A DNA stretch of 64,000 nt from UBA1081 sp045636025 (GCA_045636025.1 JAZTWP010000091.1:62001-126000), one strand, 5' to 3'. Shown: positions 51,559 through 60,312, numbered from the stretch's first letter. Notes: a model not told the origin generated them from the letters alone. Program-made: numbers and translations.

Positions 51559-53493
51559 TTATTTCTGTGCGCCTGTGTAGTTAAGAAGACCACCGAATGT
51601 AAGCATATTCTTCTGTCTTTCAGAGAAACCACCTTCAAGAACGTACTCTTCGCCCTTTGTTTCGTTAACGAGAACAACATCTGAGTCGTTAAGGATAGCT
51701 GCCTTCACATCTTTGAGAGTAACTACATCAAACTTGTCGATCTTGTCATAATCCTCAGCATTCTTGAATGTGAGAGGAATAATACCTGAGTTGATAAGGT
51801 TTGCCTTGTGAAGTCTTGCGAATGACTTTGCAACAACAGCCTTGATGCCAAGGTAAAGAGGAACAAGTGCTGCGTGTTCTCTTGATGAACCCTGACCGTA
51901 GTTTGCACCGCCTACAATGATACCGCCGCCCATTGTCTTACAGTTTTCTGCGAAGTCTTCATCACACTGCTTGAAGCAGAACTGTGAAAGGTGAGGAACG
52001 TTTGAACGGTAGGGGAGAATCTTTGCGCCTGCGGGCATAATGTGGTCTGTTGTGATGTTGTCACCGACCTTGAGCATTACCTTTGTTGCAACTGAATCTG
52101 TGAGAGCTGTGCCGAGAGGAACGCTCTTGATGTTGGGACCATAGATAACGTCAACTGCGGATGCTGTGTTTTCACAAGCGGGAAGTTCAACCATATTATC
52201 GTTGATAAGGAACTTTTCGGGCATGGGGAATTCGGGCATATCACCGAGTGTTGTTGCGGGATTTGTAAGAACACCTGTTACAGCTGAAGCAGCAGCAACT
52301 TCGGGGCTTACAAGATAGATGCCTGCATCTGCAGTGCCGCTTCTGCCTTCAAAGTTTCTGTTGAATGTACGGAGTGAAACACCCTTTGAGTTGGGTGACT
52401 GACCCATACCGATACAAGGACCGCAAGCACTTTCAAGAATTCTTGCACCTGCTGCGATCATATCAGCAAGAGCACCGTTTTCTGCAAGCATTGTAAGAAC
52501 CTGCTTTGAACCGGGAGCGATTGAAAGGCTTACATTGGGATGAACTTTCTTGCCCTTGAGAATGTGAGCAACCTTCATCATATCCATAAGTGATGAGTTT
52601 GTACATGAACCGATACAAACCTGATCGATTGTGATTTCACCGATTTCGTCAACTGACTTTACGTTATCGGGCATATGAGGCATAGCAGCCATGGGAACAA
52701 GCTCTGAAAGGTTGATTTCGATAACCTTGTCGTAAACTGCATCTTCGTCAGCAACGAGCTCCATCCAGTCTTCTTCTCTGTCCTGAGCCTTGAGGAAAGC
52801 CTTAGTAACGTCGTCTGAGGGGAAAACTGATGTTGTTGCACCGAGTTCTGCACCCATGTTTGTGATTGTTGCTCTTTCGGGAACTGAAAGTGTAGCAACA
52901 CCTTCGCCTGTGTATTCGATGATTCTGCCTACACCGCCTTTAACGGAGAGGATTTCAAGAACCTTGAGGATAACGTCTTTAGCAGCAACCCAGGGTGAAA
53001 GCTTACCTGTAAGGTTGACTTTTACGATTTCGGGCATTGTGATGTAGTATGTACCGCCGCCCATTGCAACTGCAACGTCAAGACCGCCTGCACCCATAGC
53101 AAGCATACCTATACCGCCACCTGTGGGAGTGTGGCTGTCTGAACCGAGAAGAGTCTTGCCGGGCTTGCCGAATCTTTCAAGATGAACCTGATGACAGATA
53201 CCGTTGCCGGGACGTGAGAAACGGATGCCTCTCTTCTTTGCAACTGTCTGAATAAATCTGTGGTCATCAGCATTTTCAAAACCGTTCTGAAGTGTGTTGT
53301 GATCGATGTATGCAACTGAAAGCTCAGTTTTTACTCTTTCAATGCCCATAGCTTCAAACTGAAGATAAGCCATAGTGCCTGTTGCATCCTGTGTGAGAGT
53401 CTGATCAATACGAAGACCGATTTCGGTACCTTTGATCATTTCACCTTCAACAAGATGAGTTTTAATAAGTTTTTCTGCAATTGTATAACCCAT
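51559..53493 (-). CDS. acn: Aconitate hydratase
   Basis: A 644-residue protein. The start is at 53493 (MGYTIAEK) after GGAGG; an in-frame ATG at 53505 lacks a proper site. It has the 4Fe-4S ligands in CIGSCTNSS near residue 295 and in ESACGPCIGMGQSP near residue 361, and the swivel domain with GGANYGQGSSREHAAL near residue 541. It is of the shorter (mitochondrial-like) aconitase class common in Clostridia. It isomerises citrate to isocitrate, feeding the icd gene just downstream. Confidence 0.95.
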   Translation of the reverse strand: MGYTIAEKLIKTHLVEGEMIKGTEIGLRIDQTLTQDATGTMAYLQFEAMGIERVKTELSVAYIDHNTLQNGFENADDHRFIQTVAKKRGIRFSRPGNGICHQVHLERFGKPGKTLLGSDSHTPTGGGIGMLAMGAGGLDVAVAMGGGTYYITMPEIVKVNLTGKLSPWVAAKDVILKVLEILSVKGGVGRIIEYTGEGVATLSVPERATITNMGAELGATTSVFPSDDVTKAFLKAQDREEDWMELVADEDAVYDKVIEINLSELVPMAAMPHMPDNVKSVDEIGEITIDQVCIGSCTNSSLMDMMKVAHILKGKKVHPNVSLSIAPGSKQVLTMLAENGALADMIAAGARILESACGPCIGMGQSPNSKGVSLRTFNRNFEGRSGTADAGIYLVSPEVAAASAVTGVLTNPATTLGDMPEFPMPEKFLINDNMVELPACENTASAVDVIYGPNIKSVPLGTALTDSVATKVMLKVGDNITTDHIMPAGAKILPYRSNVPHLSQFCFKQCDEDFAENCKTMGGGIIVGGANYGQGSSREHAALVPLYLGIKAVVAKSFARLHKANLINSGIIPLTFKNAEDYDKIDKFDVVTLKDVKAAILNDSDVVLVNETKGEEYVLEGGFSERQKNMLTFGGLLNYTGAQK

Positions 53494-53534
53494 AATGTCC
53501 TCCATTTATAAATATACATTAAAATACATTATAT

Positions 53535-53563
53535 ATAATACAATTTTGAAGTTTTGATGTCAA
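53535..53563 (-). promoter_or_regulatory. Promoter of acn-icd-rex
   Basis: Read on minus: TTGACA (53563-53558), 17-base spacer, TATTAT (53540-53535). I did not find a clear Rex operator (TTGTTAA-n4-TTAACAA) over it. Confidence 0.72.
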
Positions 53564-53622
53564 GTATCAGAAGTGTTTTAAGTCTGATTTATTATTATTT
53601 TTTTATAAAATATTATATTTTG

Positions 53623-53651
53623 TTGATTTTTTTTGTACTGAGTGGTATCAT
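53623..53651 (+). promoter_or_regulatory. Promoter of the M20 peptidase gene
   Basis: TTGATT at 53623-53628, 17-base spacer, TATCAT at 53646-53651; an AAAAGGAG site follows. Confidence 0.58.
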
Positions 53652-53684
53652 ATCATTTATAAAACAAAAGGAGCTGTTTTTATT

Positions 53685-55160
53685 ATGGATAAAAAAATAA
53701 AAGCCGGTATTGCTGTTGCTGCTGTAGGCTCTGCAGTTGCTGCCAATCTTATAAAAGCAAAAAAATTCACTCCTCCTGCCAAGGAATGTACACCTTTTCC
53801 CGAAGAGCGTATTGATGTTGAAAGATATACAAAAAATCTTTCAGATTCAATTAAAATAAAAACTATTTCAAACGTTGACGAAGATAAAGTTGATTGGGAT
53901 GCATTTGATGCTCTTCACAATCTTTTTGAAGAGAGATATCCTCTCATTCATAAGTCTCTCAAAAAGGAAATTGTTGGTAAAGCAAGTCTTCTCTATACAT
54001 GGGAAGGTAAAAATCCCGACCTTGAACCAATCGCACTTCTCGGTCATCAGGACGTTGTTCCTGTTTCAGCGGGTACAGAGCAGGATTGGGAACATGACCC
54101 CTTCAGCGGTGATGTTGCAGACGGTTATGTCTGGGGCAGAGGCGCAGTTGATATGAAAAATCACGTTGTTGCTGTACTTGAATCAGTTGAAACACTTCTG
54201 GAAGACGGTTTTCAGCCTGAAAGAACAGTTTATCTCTGCTTCGGTCACAATGAAGAAGTTGTTGCATCTCCCAACAACGGTGCAAAGAAGATTTCTGCAC
54301 TTCTTGAGAGCCGTGGTGTAAGACTTGACAGCGTACTCGACGAAGGTGGCGCAATTCTTCCCATAAAAGTTCCCGGTATTATTAATAAGAATCTCGCAGG
54401 TATCGGTATTGCAGAAAAGGGTTACTGTGATTATCAGATCAGTATTTCTGCAAAGGGCGGTCATTCTTCAACACCTCCCAAACATACTGCACTCGGTCAG
54501 ATGGCTGATGTTATCAAAGATATTGAAAATAATCAGTTTCCTTCAGAAATCACACCTGTAGTTGACGGAATTCTTGACAGAGTAGGCAGAAATACATCTT
54601 TCCTTGCAAGAAATATTCTTTGCAATATCAAGTGTCTCAAGCCTGCGCTTAAGGTTGTTATGTCAAATATTCCTGCTGCAGCTTCTTTTGTAAGAACAAC
54701 AACCGCGGTTACAATGGCACAGGGCAGCCCTCAGGCTAATGTTCTTCCTCAGAAGGCTACAATTGCTGTTAACTTCAGAATTATGCCCGGTATGACTATT
54801 GCAGATGTCAAGACTCATCTTCAGAAAGTTATAAAGAATAAGAATGTCGAAATTGAACTTCTCGGTGGTCAGGAGCCTTCTAATGTTTCTCCCACAGATT
54901 CAAGAGCTTTCAAAGCTATAGAAGATATCTGTTACAGAATGAACAATAATAACGTTGCAGCACCCTACCTTGTTATGGGCGGTACTGATGCAAGAAATTA
55001 TCAGAACATCTGTGATAATGTATACAGATATTCACCATTCCTTCTTCCCACAAACCTTCTTACAACCACACACGGCACAAATGAAAGAATCGAAACAGCA
55101 TCTTTCCCTGATGCGCTTGCATTCTTTAAGAGATATATCAAAACTCTTGCATCCTGCTGA
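53685..55160 (+). CDS. M20-family metallopeptidase (PM20D1-like)
   Basis: A 491-residue protein. It has an N-terminal hydrophobic segment (AGIAVAAVGSAVAANLI), then the M20 metal motifs LLGHQDVVPVS near residue 124, WGRGAVDMKNHV near residue 152, and GHNEEV near residue 187. A later dimerisation domain and a C-terminal GTDARNY near residue 431 follow. M20 enzymes are zinc carboxypeptidases or N-acyl amino-acid hydrolases; this long form with an N-terminal anchor resembles the PM20D1 branch, which cleaves or makes N-acyl amino acids. The substrate is unknown. Confidence 0.9.
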   Translation: MDKKIKAGIAVAAVGSAVAANLIKAKKFTPPAKECTPFPEERIDVERYTKNLSDSIKIKTISNVDEDKVDWDAFDALHNLFEERYPLIHKSLKKEIVGKASLLYTWEGKNPDLEPIALLGHQDVVPVSAGTEQDWEHDPFSGDVADGYVWGRGAVDMKNHVVAVLESVETLLEDGFQPERTVYLCFGHNEEVVASPNNGAKKISALLESRGVRLDSVLDEGGAILPIKVPGIINKNLAGIGIAEKGYCDYQISISAKGGHSSTPPKHTALGQMADVIKDIENNQFPSEITPVVDGILDRVGRNTSFLARNILCNIKCLKPALKVVMSNIPAAASFVRTTTAVTMAQGSPQANVLPQKATIAVNFRIMPGMTIADVKTHLQKVIKNKNVEIELLGGQEPSNVSPTDSRAFKAIEDICYRMNNNNVAAPYLVMGGTDARNYQNICDNVYRYSPFLLPTNLLTTTHGTNERIETASFPDALAFFKRYIKTLASC

Positions 55161-55172
55161 TAAAAAAATAAG

Positions 55173-55203
55173 CCCTCTGATTTTTACATCAGAGGGTAAT
55201 TTT
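55173..55203. terminator. Bidirectional terminator after the M20 gene
   Basis: An 8-bp stem CCCTCTGA/TCAGAGGG (55173-55180 with 55189-55196) with A and T runs on the flanks; between convergent genes. Confidence 0.83.
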
Positions 55204-56045
55204 TATTCTGTGATATTCAGCTTTGTCAGCTTTGTAAAGCGGTCGATTTCATAGGGTGGAACAAGTATTTCATAGTCACCGTCATAGTTGCTTATTCTTA
55301 TACTGTAATAATACTTGAGTGCAACCGCTCCGTGTTTATTCATACTCATTCTGTATTTCTTATATTTTTTTGAATGTATGCTATCTTCCTTATTCCAGTA
55401 TTCAAGCATTGTTTTTCTGTTTATTCTTGTTATTTCAGTTATATCATTGATGTTTATTGTAAAAACCATCGAGCAATCGGAAATATACAGCTTTTCATTG
55501 TCTGCATAGGTGTACATTTCAAGAGGTACAAACTCGTAAGCGTTTGCCGTTACAGCTTTATCTTTTATTATTCTATATTCAAAGCATAAAACATCTGTTT
55601 CAGATGCATCATCGGGAATACCGAGAATAAATTTAGCTCTTTTTGCGGCAGCATCTGCTTTTTGAGTAAAGCTTGCAAACTCATCACTCTTAAGATATTT
55701 TTTCTTTTTTGTGTTTTCAATAACCTGAATCAGTATTCCCATAGCAAGCGAAGCGATGCAGATTATAAAAACAATGGGAAGTTTTTTTACTGCCTCAAAA
55801 AACGGAACGTCAGCCTTGATGAACCCGCCAAGTATACCCATTCCTGCTATGTAGCAGATGATTTTCAGAATAATAAAAATAACGGGAATTCGCATCTTTT
55901 TTGGATGGTCAGAGGCTTCATTCTGAAGTGCATCAATTTCCGCCTGATTGGCAGCACTTAAGGTGTTTGTAATAAACAACTCACCATCGGGCGACAATCT
56001 GTCATCAGATGTTTCAGCCGTATTGAATGCAAAAATGTTTTTCAT
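55203..56045 (-). CDS. Membrane protein of unknown function
   Basis: A 280-residue protein. Two hydrophobic segments near residues 54-78 (VIFIILKIICYIAGMGILGGF) and 90-108 (PIVFIICIASLAMGILIQV) form a membrane hairpin. An amino-terminal cytoplasmic piece of about 50 residues precedes it. The long C-terminal part after residue 115 is mixed alpha/beta (FTININDITEITRINRKTM, then YYYSIRISNYDGDYEILVP), possibly a PH-like domain. I do not recognise the family. Single gene with a GGGG-type site before the ATG. Confidence 0.62.
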   Translation of the reverse strand: MKNIFAFNTAETSDDRLSPDGELFITNTLSAANQAEIDALQNEASDHPKKMRIPVIFIILKIICYIAGMGILGGFIKADVPFFEAVKKLPIVFIICIASLAMGILIQVIENTKKKKYLKSDEFASFTQKADAAAKRAKFILGIPDDASETDVLCFEYRIIKDKAVTANAYEFVPLEMYTYADNEKLYISDCSMVFTININDITEITRINRKTMLEYWNKEDSIHSKKYKKYRMSMNKHGAVALKYYYSIRISNYDGDYEILVPPYEIDRFTKLTKLNITE

Positions 56046-56125
56046 AAATACTAACCCCTTGTTTTATTATAAATTCAGCAGTAAAAATGTCAATATGATT
56101 TAATAATTCTGTATTAAATTTATTT

Positions 56126-56155
56126 TTGTACTTGCAAAATGGATTTTTGTATGAT
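56126..56155 (+). promoter_or_regulatory. Promoter of the 47-residue micro-protein
   Basis: TTGTAC at 56126-56131, 18-base spacer, TATGAT at 56150-56155. An alternative pair, TTGCAA at 56132 with TATTAT at 56155, is also possible. Confidence 0.55.
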
Positions 56156-56199
56156 ATTATTTATATGAAAGCAGACAGATTTTGAAAAGAGGTGTAATT

Positions 56200-56343
56200 A
56201 TGGATATCAGCACAATCATCGTAACACTTGACTATCTCCTCAGAATGGCTATGGATATGCTTGATAAGATTATGAAAACTCTCGGTATTTCAATGCCTAC
56301 AGAAACAACAACAGAAGAAGAAACAACTACTGTTGTTGAATAA
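56200..56343 (+). CDS. 47-residue micro-protein with Thr/Glu tail
   Basis: A short reading frame (ATG 56200, stop 56341-56343). It has a GAGGTG site 5 bases upstream, a promoter-like pair about 45 bases before it, and a strong terminator right after, so it forms a complete small gene. The protein is MDISTIIVTLDYLLRMAMDM, then LDKIMKTLGISM, then PTETTTEEETTTVVE. The first 30 residues could form an amphipathic helix with regularly placed Met and Leu; the tail is Thr/Glu-rich like the linkers of the anchored proteins at 30.2 and 34.8 kb. Role unknown; a membrane-associated or secreted small protein is possible. Confidence 0.7.
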   Translation: MDISTIIVTLDYLLRMAMDMLDKIMKTLGISMPTETTTEEETTTVVE

Positions 56344-56363
56344 TTGTTTTTATAAAAAAATTA

Positions 56364-56399
56364 AGCAGTTGCTTTTTGTTGAGCAACTGCTGTTTTTTT
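56364..56399. terminator. Terminator after the micro-protein gene
   Basis: A 10-bp perfect stem AGCAGTTGCT/AGCAACTGCT (56364-56373 with 56382-56391), T run after and A run before; also serves the convergent permease gene. Confidence 0.86.
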
Positions 56400-56415
56400 A
56401 TGTTGTGATTTATTG

Positions 56416-57714
56416 TTAAACAATTGCAAGCGCCATAAGTGATGCAGCAAGTGACGGAATTGCAACGGCTGAGCCGTATTTTGTGAATCTTGCAAAGTTC
56501 ATTCTTACGTTGCTTGTTTTGAGAAGACTTGTCCACATAATGCCTGCAAGTGCACCTAGAGGAGTGAAGAATGCACCTAAATTTGAACCAATGATTGAAG
56601 CATAAAGTGCCTGTGTATATGAAGCAGAATCTGCAAAACTTGTTATTGAAGAATACAGCACACTCATAGGAATATTATTAATGAGATTTGCAGCAAGGAA
56701 TGAGGTGGCACCGAAATTGAGTACGGTATTTCCCTTTGTGAGAGTACCTGAAATCAACTCTGTAATGCCTGAATTCTGAAGAGCCAGCACGATAACAAAC
56801 ATTGATAAAACAAAGGGAATGGTTTCAACAGGTGCACGTTTTACGCTTGATGAAAGCACAGAAAATCCTGCCTTTCTGATAGCAAAATAGATGCCTGAAA
56901 CTATGAAAAGGCTTACACAGAATCCTGCTGAAATTATCCACATGGGAAGCTGAATATAAGATGAAATTACCATCATAATGATACTGCCTGCAAGGTGAAT
57001 AAGACCGATTATAACAGCAGGTTTATCACTTAAAGTTTCATTATTTGCTTCACCGTTTATGGGCTGGAGAAGTCTTTTTCTGAAGATGAGGAAAAGAAGA
57101 ATAAATGAAACAATTCCGCAGGAAAGAGTGGGAATTGCCATTTTGAGAGTATAATCTGCAAATGTGGCACCTGCGTTTGTTGCAAGGTAAATATTTGTGG
57201 GATTGCCGATGATCAGAATCATACTCCAAGTGTTTGCTGCAATAAATTCGCTTACAAGGTATGGAATAGGATCGATTTTTGCATTTTTTGCAAAGTAACA
57301 GATAAACGGTGTGAATGTAAGGACAATAATGTCATTAGAAGTGAAAATTGTAAGTACTGAAACTGTTACGTATAAGTAAAAGAAAAGTGCTGTCTGGTTT
57401 TTACCTGCTTTGCTGAGTACTTTACCTGCAAGATATCTGAAGAATCCTACACAGTCAAGATATATCGAAATAAGAGTCATTGAAATGAAAAGAATAAGAA
57501 TTTTAAGAGGGTTTACAGCACTGTCAGAAGTGAATGATTCAATAATATTTCTTAATGAAACATTACCTGTCAGAATCATTGCAACAGCACCTATCAGAGG
57601 CACTATCCAGAATATACTGACTTGAGTGTTTTTTATCTGAACAGACGGTTTGAAAAAAGCAACCGCCATAAGAAGTATGCAAGTTAATGCAGCAATAATC
57701 AGTACTGTAATCAT
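56416..57714 (-). CDS. SLC13/ArsB-NhaD-type anion permease
   Basis: A 432-residue protein of about eleven membrane segments. Repeat motifs are typical of the ion-transporter superfamily: TIFTSNDIIVLTFTPF near residue 118, NPTNIYLA near residue 174, and NNIPMSVLYSS near residue 345. Members carry dicarboxylates, sulfate, arsenite or Na+/H+; the substrate cannot be told. An ACGGAGAG site precedes the ATG. Single gene between the micro-protein and the phosphoesterase. Confidence 0.86.
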   Translation of the reverse strand: MITVLIIAALTCILLMAVAFFKPSVQIKNTQVSIFWIVPLIGAVAMILTGNVSLRNIIESFTSDSAVNPLKILILFISMTLISIYLDCVGFFRYLAGKVLSKAGKNQTALFFYLYVTVSVLTIFTSNDIIVLTFTPFICYFAKNAKIDPIPYLVSEFIAANTWSMILIIGNPTNIYLATNAGATFADYTLKMAIPTLSCGIVSFILLFLIFRKRLLQPINGEANNETLSDKPAVIIGLIHLAGSIIMMVISSYIQLPMWIISAGFCVSLFIVSGIYFAIRKAGFSVLSSSVKRAPVETIPFVLSMFVIVLALQNSGITELISGTLTKGNTVLNFGATSFLAANLINNIPMSVLYSSITSFADSASYTQALYASIIGSNLGAFFTPLGALAGIMWTSLLKTSNVRMNFARFTKYGSAVAIPSLAASLMALAIV

Positions 57715-57742
57715 AATTCACTCTCCGTTTCAAACTTTTGAA

Positions 57743-57771
57743 ATTATAACACCGTAAAATGCGAAATTCAA
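57743..57771 (-). promoter_or_regulatory. Promoter of the permease gene
   Basis: Read on minus: TTGAAT (57771-57766), 17-base spacer with extended TGT, TATAAT (57748-57743). Confidence 0.68.
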
Positions 57772-57836
57772 TTGACAAAACAAACAATGAGAAATAATGC
57801 ATTTGATGCTGCTCAATGCAAAATTCACAATAAAAA

Positions 57837-57858
57837 AGACGGCTTATAAAAACCGTCT
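57837..57858 (-). terminator. Terminator of the phosphoesterase gene
   Basis: A 6-bp stem AGACGG/CCGTCT (57837-57842 with 57853-57858), with a T run on the minus strand. Confidence 0.72.
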
Positions 57859-57874
57859 CAGACATAATCAATTA

Positions 57875-58972
57875 TTATTTTTTTAGCAATTTCATCAGAG
57901 CAATTGCACCTGCAGTAGCACCTGTGCCGATAAGAATTTTCTTTGCAAGTTTAATACCTTCACTGATTGATGAAGGGGAGTGTGTATAGATAAATTCTTT
58001 GACAGGTCTTTCAGGTCTGAAATCATCCATATCACCAGCCATAACGGTGAATGTTTCATATTTGTCGGGTGAATCTTCATAAATATCAAATACTCTTCCG
58101 CCTCTGCACATTCCGGGACCGTAAATGTTGAATCCTGCCCCCTGAGTATAACCAAGATCAAGATTTCCGTGCTTTACAACAAAACTGTTGTTGTGGTCGT
58201 GACCGAAGAAAAGACCGAGAACATCACCTTTTTCTTTTAGTGCTTCAACCTGTCTGCCTTTTTCATCGGGAGATGCAGCATTTTCACCCATAAATGATCT
58301 TGCTGAAACGGCATAAGAGGGGAGTCTGTAATAATTTTCTGCAAATTTGCCTGCACCTTGCAATGCTTTGTAATCACCTTTTTCTGCAATAACAAAACAA
58401 TCATAAATATCTGCGGGGGGAATATGCTGAAATGCAAGTGAGGGAACATAATTACCTGTTTCATTGAACAGTTCATCTCTTTTTGCAATATATCTGTCAA
58501 CCAGTTCGTCTGTGACGGGTGAATATCTGCCATTCTTTTTTAGACCTGAATCAAATGTATAGATGCAGAATTTTGTATTGCCTTCTTCATTGCAAACGGG
58601 AATACAGTCAAATCTGTAATCTTTTCCGACAAAATTATCACAGAGAGAATAAATGCTCCACTGGAAATCTTCATCAGCATCACCGAAAACATCGTGGTTA
58701 CCGAAAACTGCAGTAAAAGGCACACCGCTTGATTTTATAGGCTCAAGAATGTTGTTGAGTGTTATGGCAGCATTTGTTTTGCTGTCACCTTTCTGCATAG
58801 TTATACCATAGCCTTTTACCTGGTCACCTGTAAGTACAATCAGGTCCGGGGTTGTTCTTGCAATAAGCTCCCTTGTAAGATTTGTAGTGTCAGGATTTGT
58901 GTCTGCAATTTCCTGAATATCGGATATTTGAAGAATGCGGAATCTGCCGTTATTGAAATTAAGATTTTTCAT
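57875..58972 (-). CDS. Calcineurin-like metallophosphoesterase
   Basis: A 365-residue protein starting at 58972 (MKNLNFNNGRF) after GGAG. The frame extends upstream through the tRNA-Glu gene to 59128, which is not coding. It has metallophosphoesterase motifs ISDIQEI near residue 17, VLTGDQVKGY near residue 45, AVFGNHDVFGD near residue 87 and FGHDHNNS near residue 258. The C-terminal ILIGTGATAGAIALMKLLKK could be a membrane segment. It resembles the Dcr2/PAP phosphatase branch; the substrate is unknown. Confidence 0.88.
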   Translation of the reverse strand: MKNLNFNNGRFRILQISDIQEIADTNPDTTNLTRELIARTTPDLIVLTGDQVKGYGITMQKGDSKTNAAITLNNILEPIKSSGVPFTAVFGNHDVFGDADEDFQWSIYSLCDNFVGKDYRFDCIPVCNEEGNTKFCIYTFDSGLKKNGRYSPVTDELVDRYIAKRDELFNETGNYVPSLAFQHIPPADIYDCFVIAEKGDYKALQGAGKFAENYYRLPSYAVSARSFMGENAASPDEKGRQVEALKEKGDVLGLFFGHDHNNSFVVKHGNLDLGYTQGAGFNIYGPGMCRGGRVFDIYEDSPDKYETFTVMAGDMDDFRPERPVKEFIYTHSPSSISEGIKLAKKILIGTGATAGAIALMKLLKK

Positions 58973-59000
58973 TTTTATCACTCCGAAATATAAAAAGAAA

Positions 59001-59027
59001 AAGCACTTCAGAACCGAAGTGCTTTTT
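59001..59027 (-). terminator. Terminator of the tRNA-Met/tRNA-Glu transcript
   Basis: A 9-bp stem AAGCACTTC/GAAGTGCTT (59001-59009 with 59016-59024) with T-rich minus-strand tail. It sits between the tRNAs and the phosphoesterase start, so the latter may be fed only by read-through. Confidence 0.78.
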
Positions 59028-59029
59028 TG

Positions 59030-59104
59030 TGGTGACCCGGACGAGAATCGAACTCGTGTTACCGCCGTGAAAGGGCGGTGTCTTGACCGCTTGACCACCG
59101 GGCC
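59030..59104 (-). tRNA. tRNA-Glu (TTC)
   Basis: 75 bases on minus with encoded CCA. Acceptor GGCCCGG pairs with CCGGGTC (one G-T); the anticodon stem CCGCC/GGCGG encloses loop CTTTCAC (anticodon TTC); the T loop GTTCGATTC is standard. Confidence 0.96.
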
Positions 59105-59111
59105 ATATGTT

Positions 59112-59138
59112 ACCGACAGTGTTTGCATAGCTGTCGGT
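59112..59138 (-). repeat. Hairpin between the two tRNA genes
   Basis: ACCGACAG (59112-59119) pairs with CTGTCGGT (59131-59138), loop 11. No T run; likely a spacer structure in the joint transcript. Confidence 0.55.
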
Positions 59139-59215
59139 TGGTAGCGGCAATCGGATTTGAACCAATGACCTGTCGGGTATGAACCGAATGCTCTAGCCAG
59201 CTGAGCTATGCCGCC
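59139..59215 (-). tRNA. tRNA-Met (CAT), elongator-like
   Basis: 77 bases on minus with encoded CCA. Acceptor GGCGGCA pairs with TGCCGCT (G1-T72 wobble); the anticodon loop TTCATAC gives CAT. The initiator hallmark (unpaired C1-A72) is absent, so it is elongator Met or, less likely, Ile2 with modified CAT. Confidence 0.93.
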
Positions 59216-59254
59216 GTGTTGTTTCGTTGTGTCTTTCGTTCAGCAACGTGTGTT

Positions 59255-59283
59255 ATTATAGCGCATGTTTTTCGGTTTGTCAA
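59255..59283 (-). promoter_or_regulatory. Promoter of the tRNA-Met/tRNA-Glu pair
   Basis: Read on minus: TTGACA (59283-59278), 17-base spacer ending in C, TATAAT (59260-59255): full consensus. Confidence 0.85.
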
Positions 59284-59349
59284 TACCTTTTTTTCAATTT
59301 TTTTAATTTTTTTTTGATATTTTTGTAGAATGCCTATTTTGCGAGCTTT

Positions 59350-60024
59350 TTACAGTAATTCAATAATCTTTTTTATAACAAGTGTAAGATCTGCAGGCTG
59401 AGATGCATTAAGTTCTCTGTAACTGTCTGCAGCTGTGTCATCTGCCGTATCGCTTACCTGTCTGATGGCAAGGAAGGGGATGCCTGCATCGTGGCATACT
59501 GATGCTTCAGCTCCTGTTTCCATGTCGAATTCATTTATATTAAATGTTTCTTTGTATAAATCTTTTCTTACTTTATCTGCAAGGAAGAGGTCGCCGCAGC
59601 CGCAGGCAGCAGTTTTCATACCTTCAACTCTGAGTGCAGTTTCAAGAAGAGTCTTGTCTGCTTCATACACATAAACAGCCTGAGGTTTTTTACCGAGAGG
59701 GTAGCCGATAGCTGTAAGATCAAAGTCACATTCTGTATAAGATGTGCCTGCAACTATATCATTCTTTGAAAGACCTGAAATTGCGCCTGAAAGACCAAAA
59801 CTCATAACAGCGTCAACTTTGTCGTCTGCAATAAGGAATGCAGCCGCAGCAGCACCGTTGACTTTACCGATTCCTGATTTTACGGCAACAATGTCTTTAC
59901 CTGCATAACTGAATTCAACACTTTCTTTACTTCTTCTGATTGATTCTTTTGCGCCGTTTTCTTTTGCAAATGCAAGAAACGGATAATACTCATTTTCGTC
60001 TGCAATAACAAAACCGATTTTCAT
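59350..60024 (-). CDS. MTA/SAH nucleosidase-family protein
   Basis: A 224-residue nucleoside-phosphorylase-fold protein. The phosphate/ribose region is SGIGKVNGAAAAAFLI near residue 50. The substrate segment is FDMETGAEASVC near residue 165 (canonical EMEAAAIAQVC). A later RQVSDTADD contains the catalytic Asp. It probably cleaves 5'-methylthioadenosine or S-adenosylhomocysteine, but the segment has Thr-Gly where MtnN has Ala-Ala, so the purine specificity may differ. A GGAG site precedes the ATG. It follows the TSCPD gene by two bases. Confidence 0.82.
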   Translation of the reverse strand: MKIGFVIADENEYYPFLAFAKENGAKESIRRSKESVEFSYAGKDIVAVKSGIGKVNGAAAAAFLIADDKVDAVMSFGLSGAISGLSKNDIVAGTSYTECDFDLTAIGYPLGKKPQAVYVYEADKTLLETALRVEGMKTAACGCGDLFLADKVRKDLYKETFNINEFDMETGAEASVCHDAGIPFLAIRQVSDTADDTAADSYRELNASQPADLTLVIKKIIELL

Positions 60025-60026
60025 TT

Positions 60027-60281
60027 TTATTCTCCTTCGTTGAGAGCCTGCTCAAGGGCTGTTGCAAGCTGGTCGGGACAAGATGTGTTTTTGAATCCGC
60101 ACTTTGTACCCTTTATCTTTTTGATAACATCTTCAGCTTTCATTCCGTCAACAAGTTTTGAAATTCCTTTAAGGTTGCCGTTGCATCCGCCCATAAACTG
60201 AACATTTGAAACAATACCGTCATTGAGTTCAAATGTGATTTTTGCTGCACAGACACCTCGTGTTCTGAAATCATATGTCAT
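60027..60281 (-). CDS. TIGR03905-type TSCPD-domain protein
   Basis: An 84-residue protein with the TSCPD motif near residue 66 and conserved cysteines (GVCAAKI, GGCNGNL, TKCGF, SCPDQL). It matches the small stand-alone TSCPD family, related to the C-terminal tail of class II ribonucleotide reductase. Function unknown; cysteines suggest metal or redox binding. An AAAGGAA site precedes the ATG. Probably first gene of a unit with the nucleosidase. Confidence 0.85.
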   Translation of the reverse strand: MTYDFRTRGVCAAKITFELNDGIVSNVQFMGGCNGNLKGISKLVDGMKAEDVIKKIKGTKCGFKNTSCPDQLATALEQALNEGE

Positions 60282-60312
60282 ACTATCAATTCCTTTGTAA
60301 TTTTATGGGAAT

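Noticed and set aside
53535..53563. Rex operator at the acn promoter
   Set aside because: No TTGTTAA-n4-TTAACAA-like palindrome could be found around the -35/-10 elements.
57773..57779. TTGACA on plus near 57773
   Set aside because: No matching -10 at 16-18 bases and no gene follows on plus.
58973..59128. N-terminal extension of the phosphoesterase frame
   Set aside because: This part lies over the tRNA-Glu gene and its terminator; the ATG at 58972 has a GGAG site.
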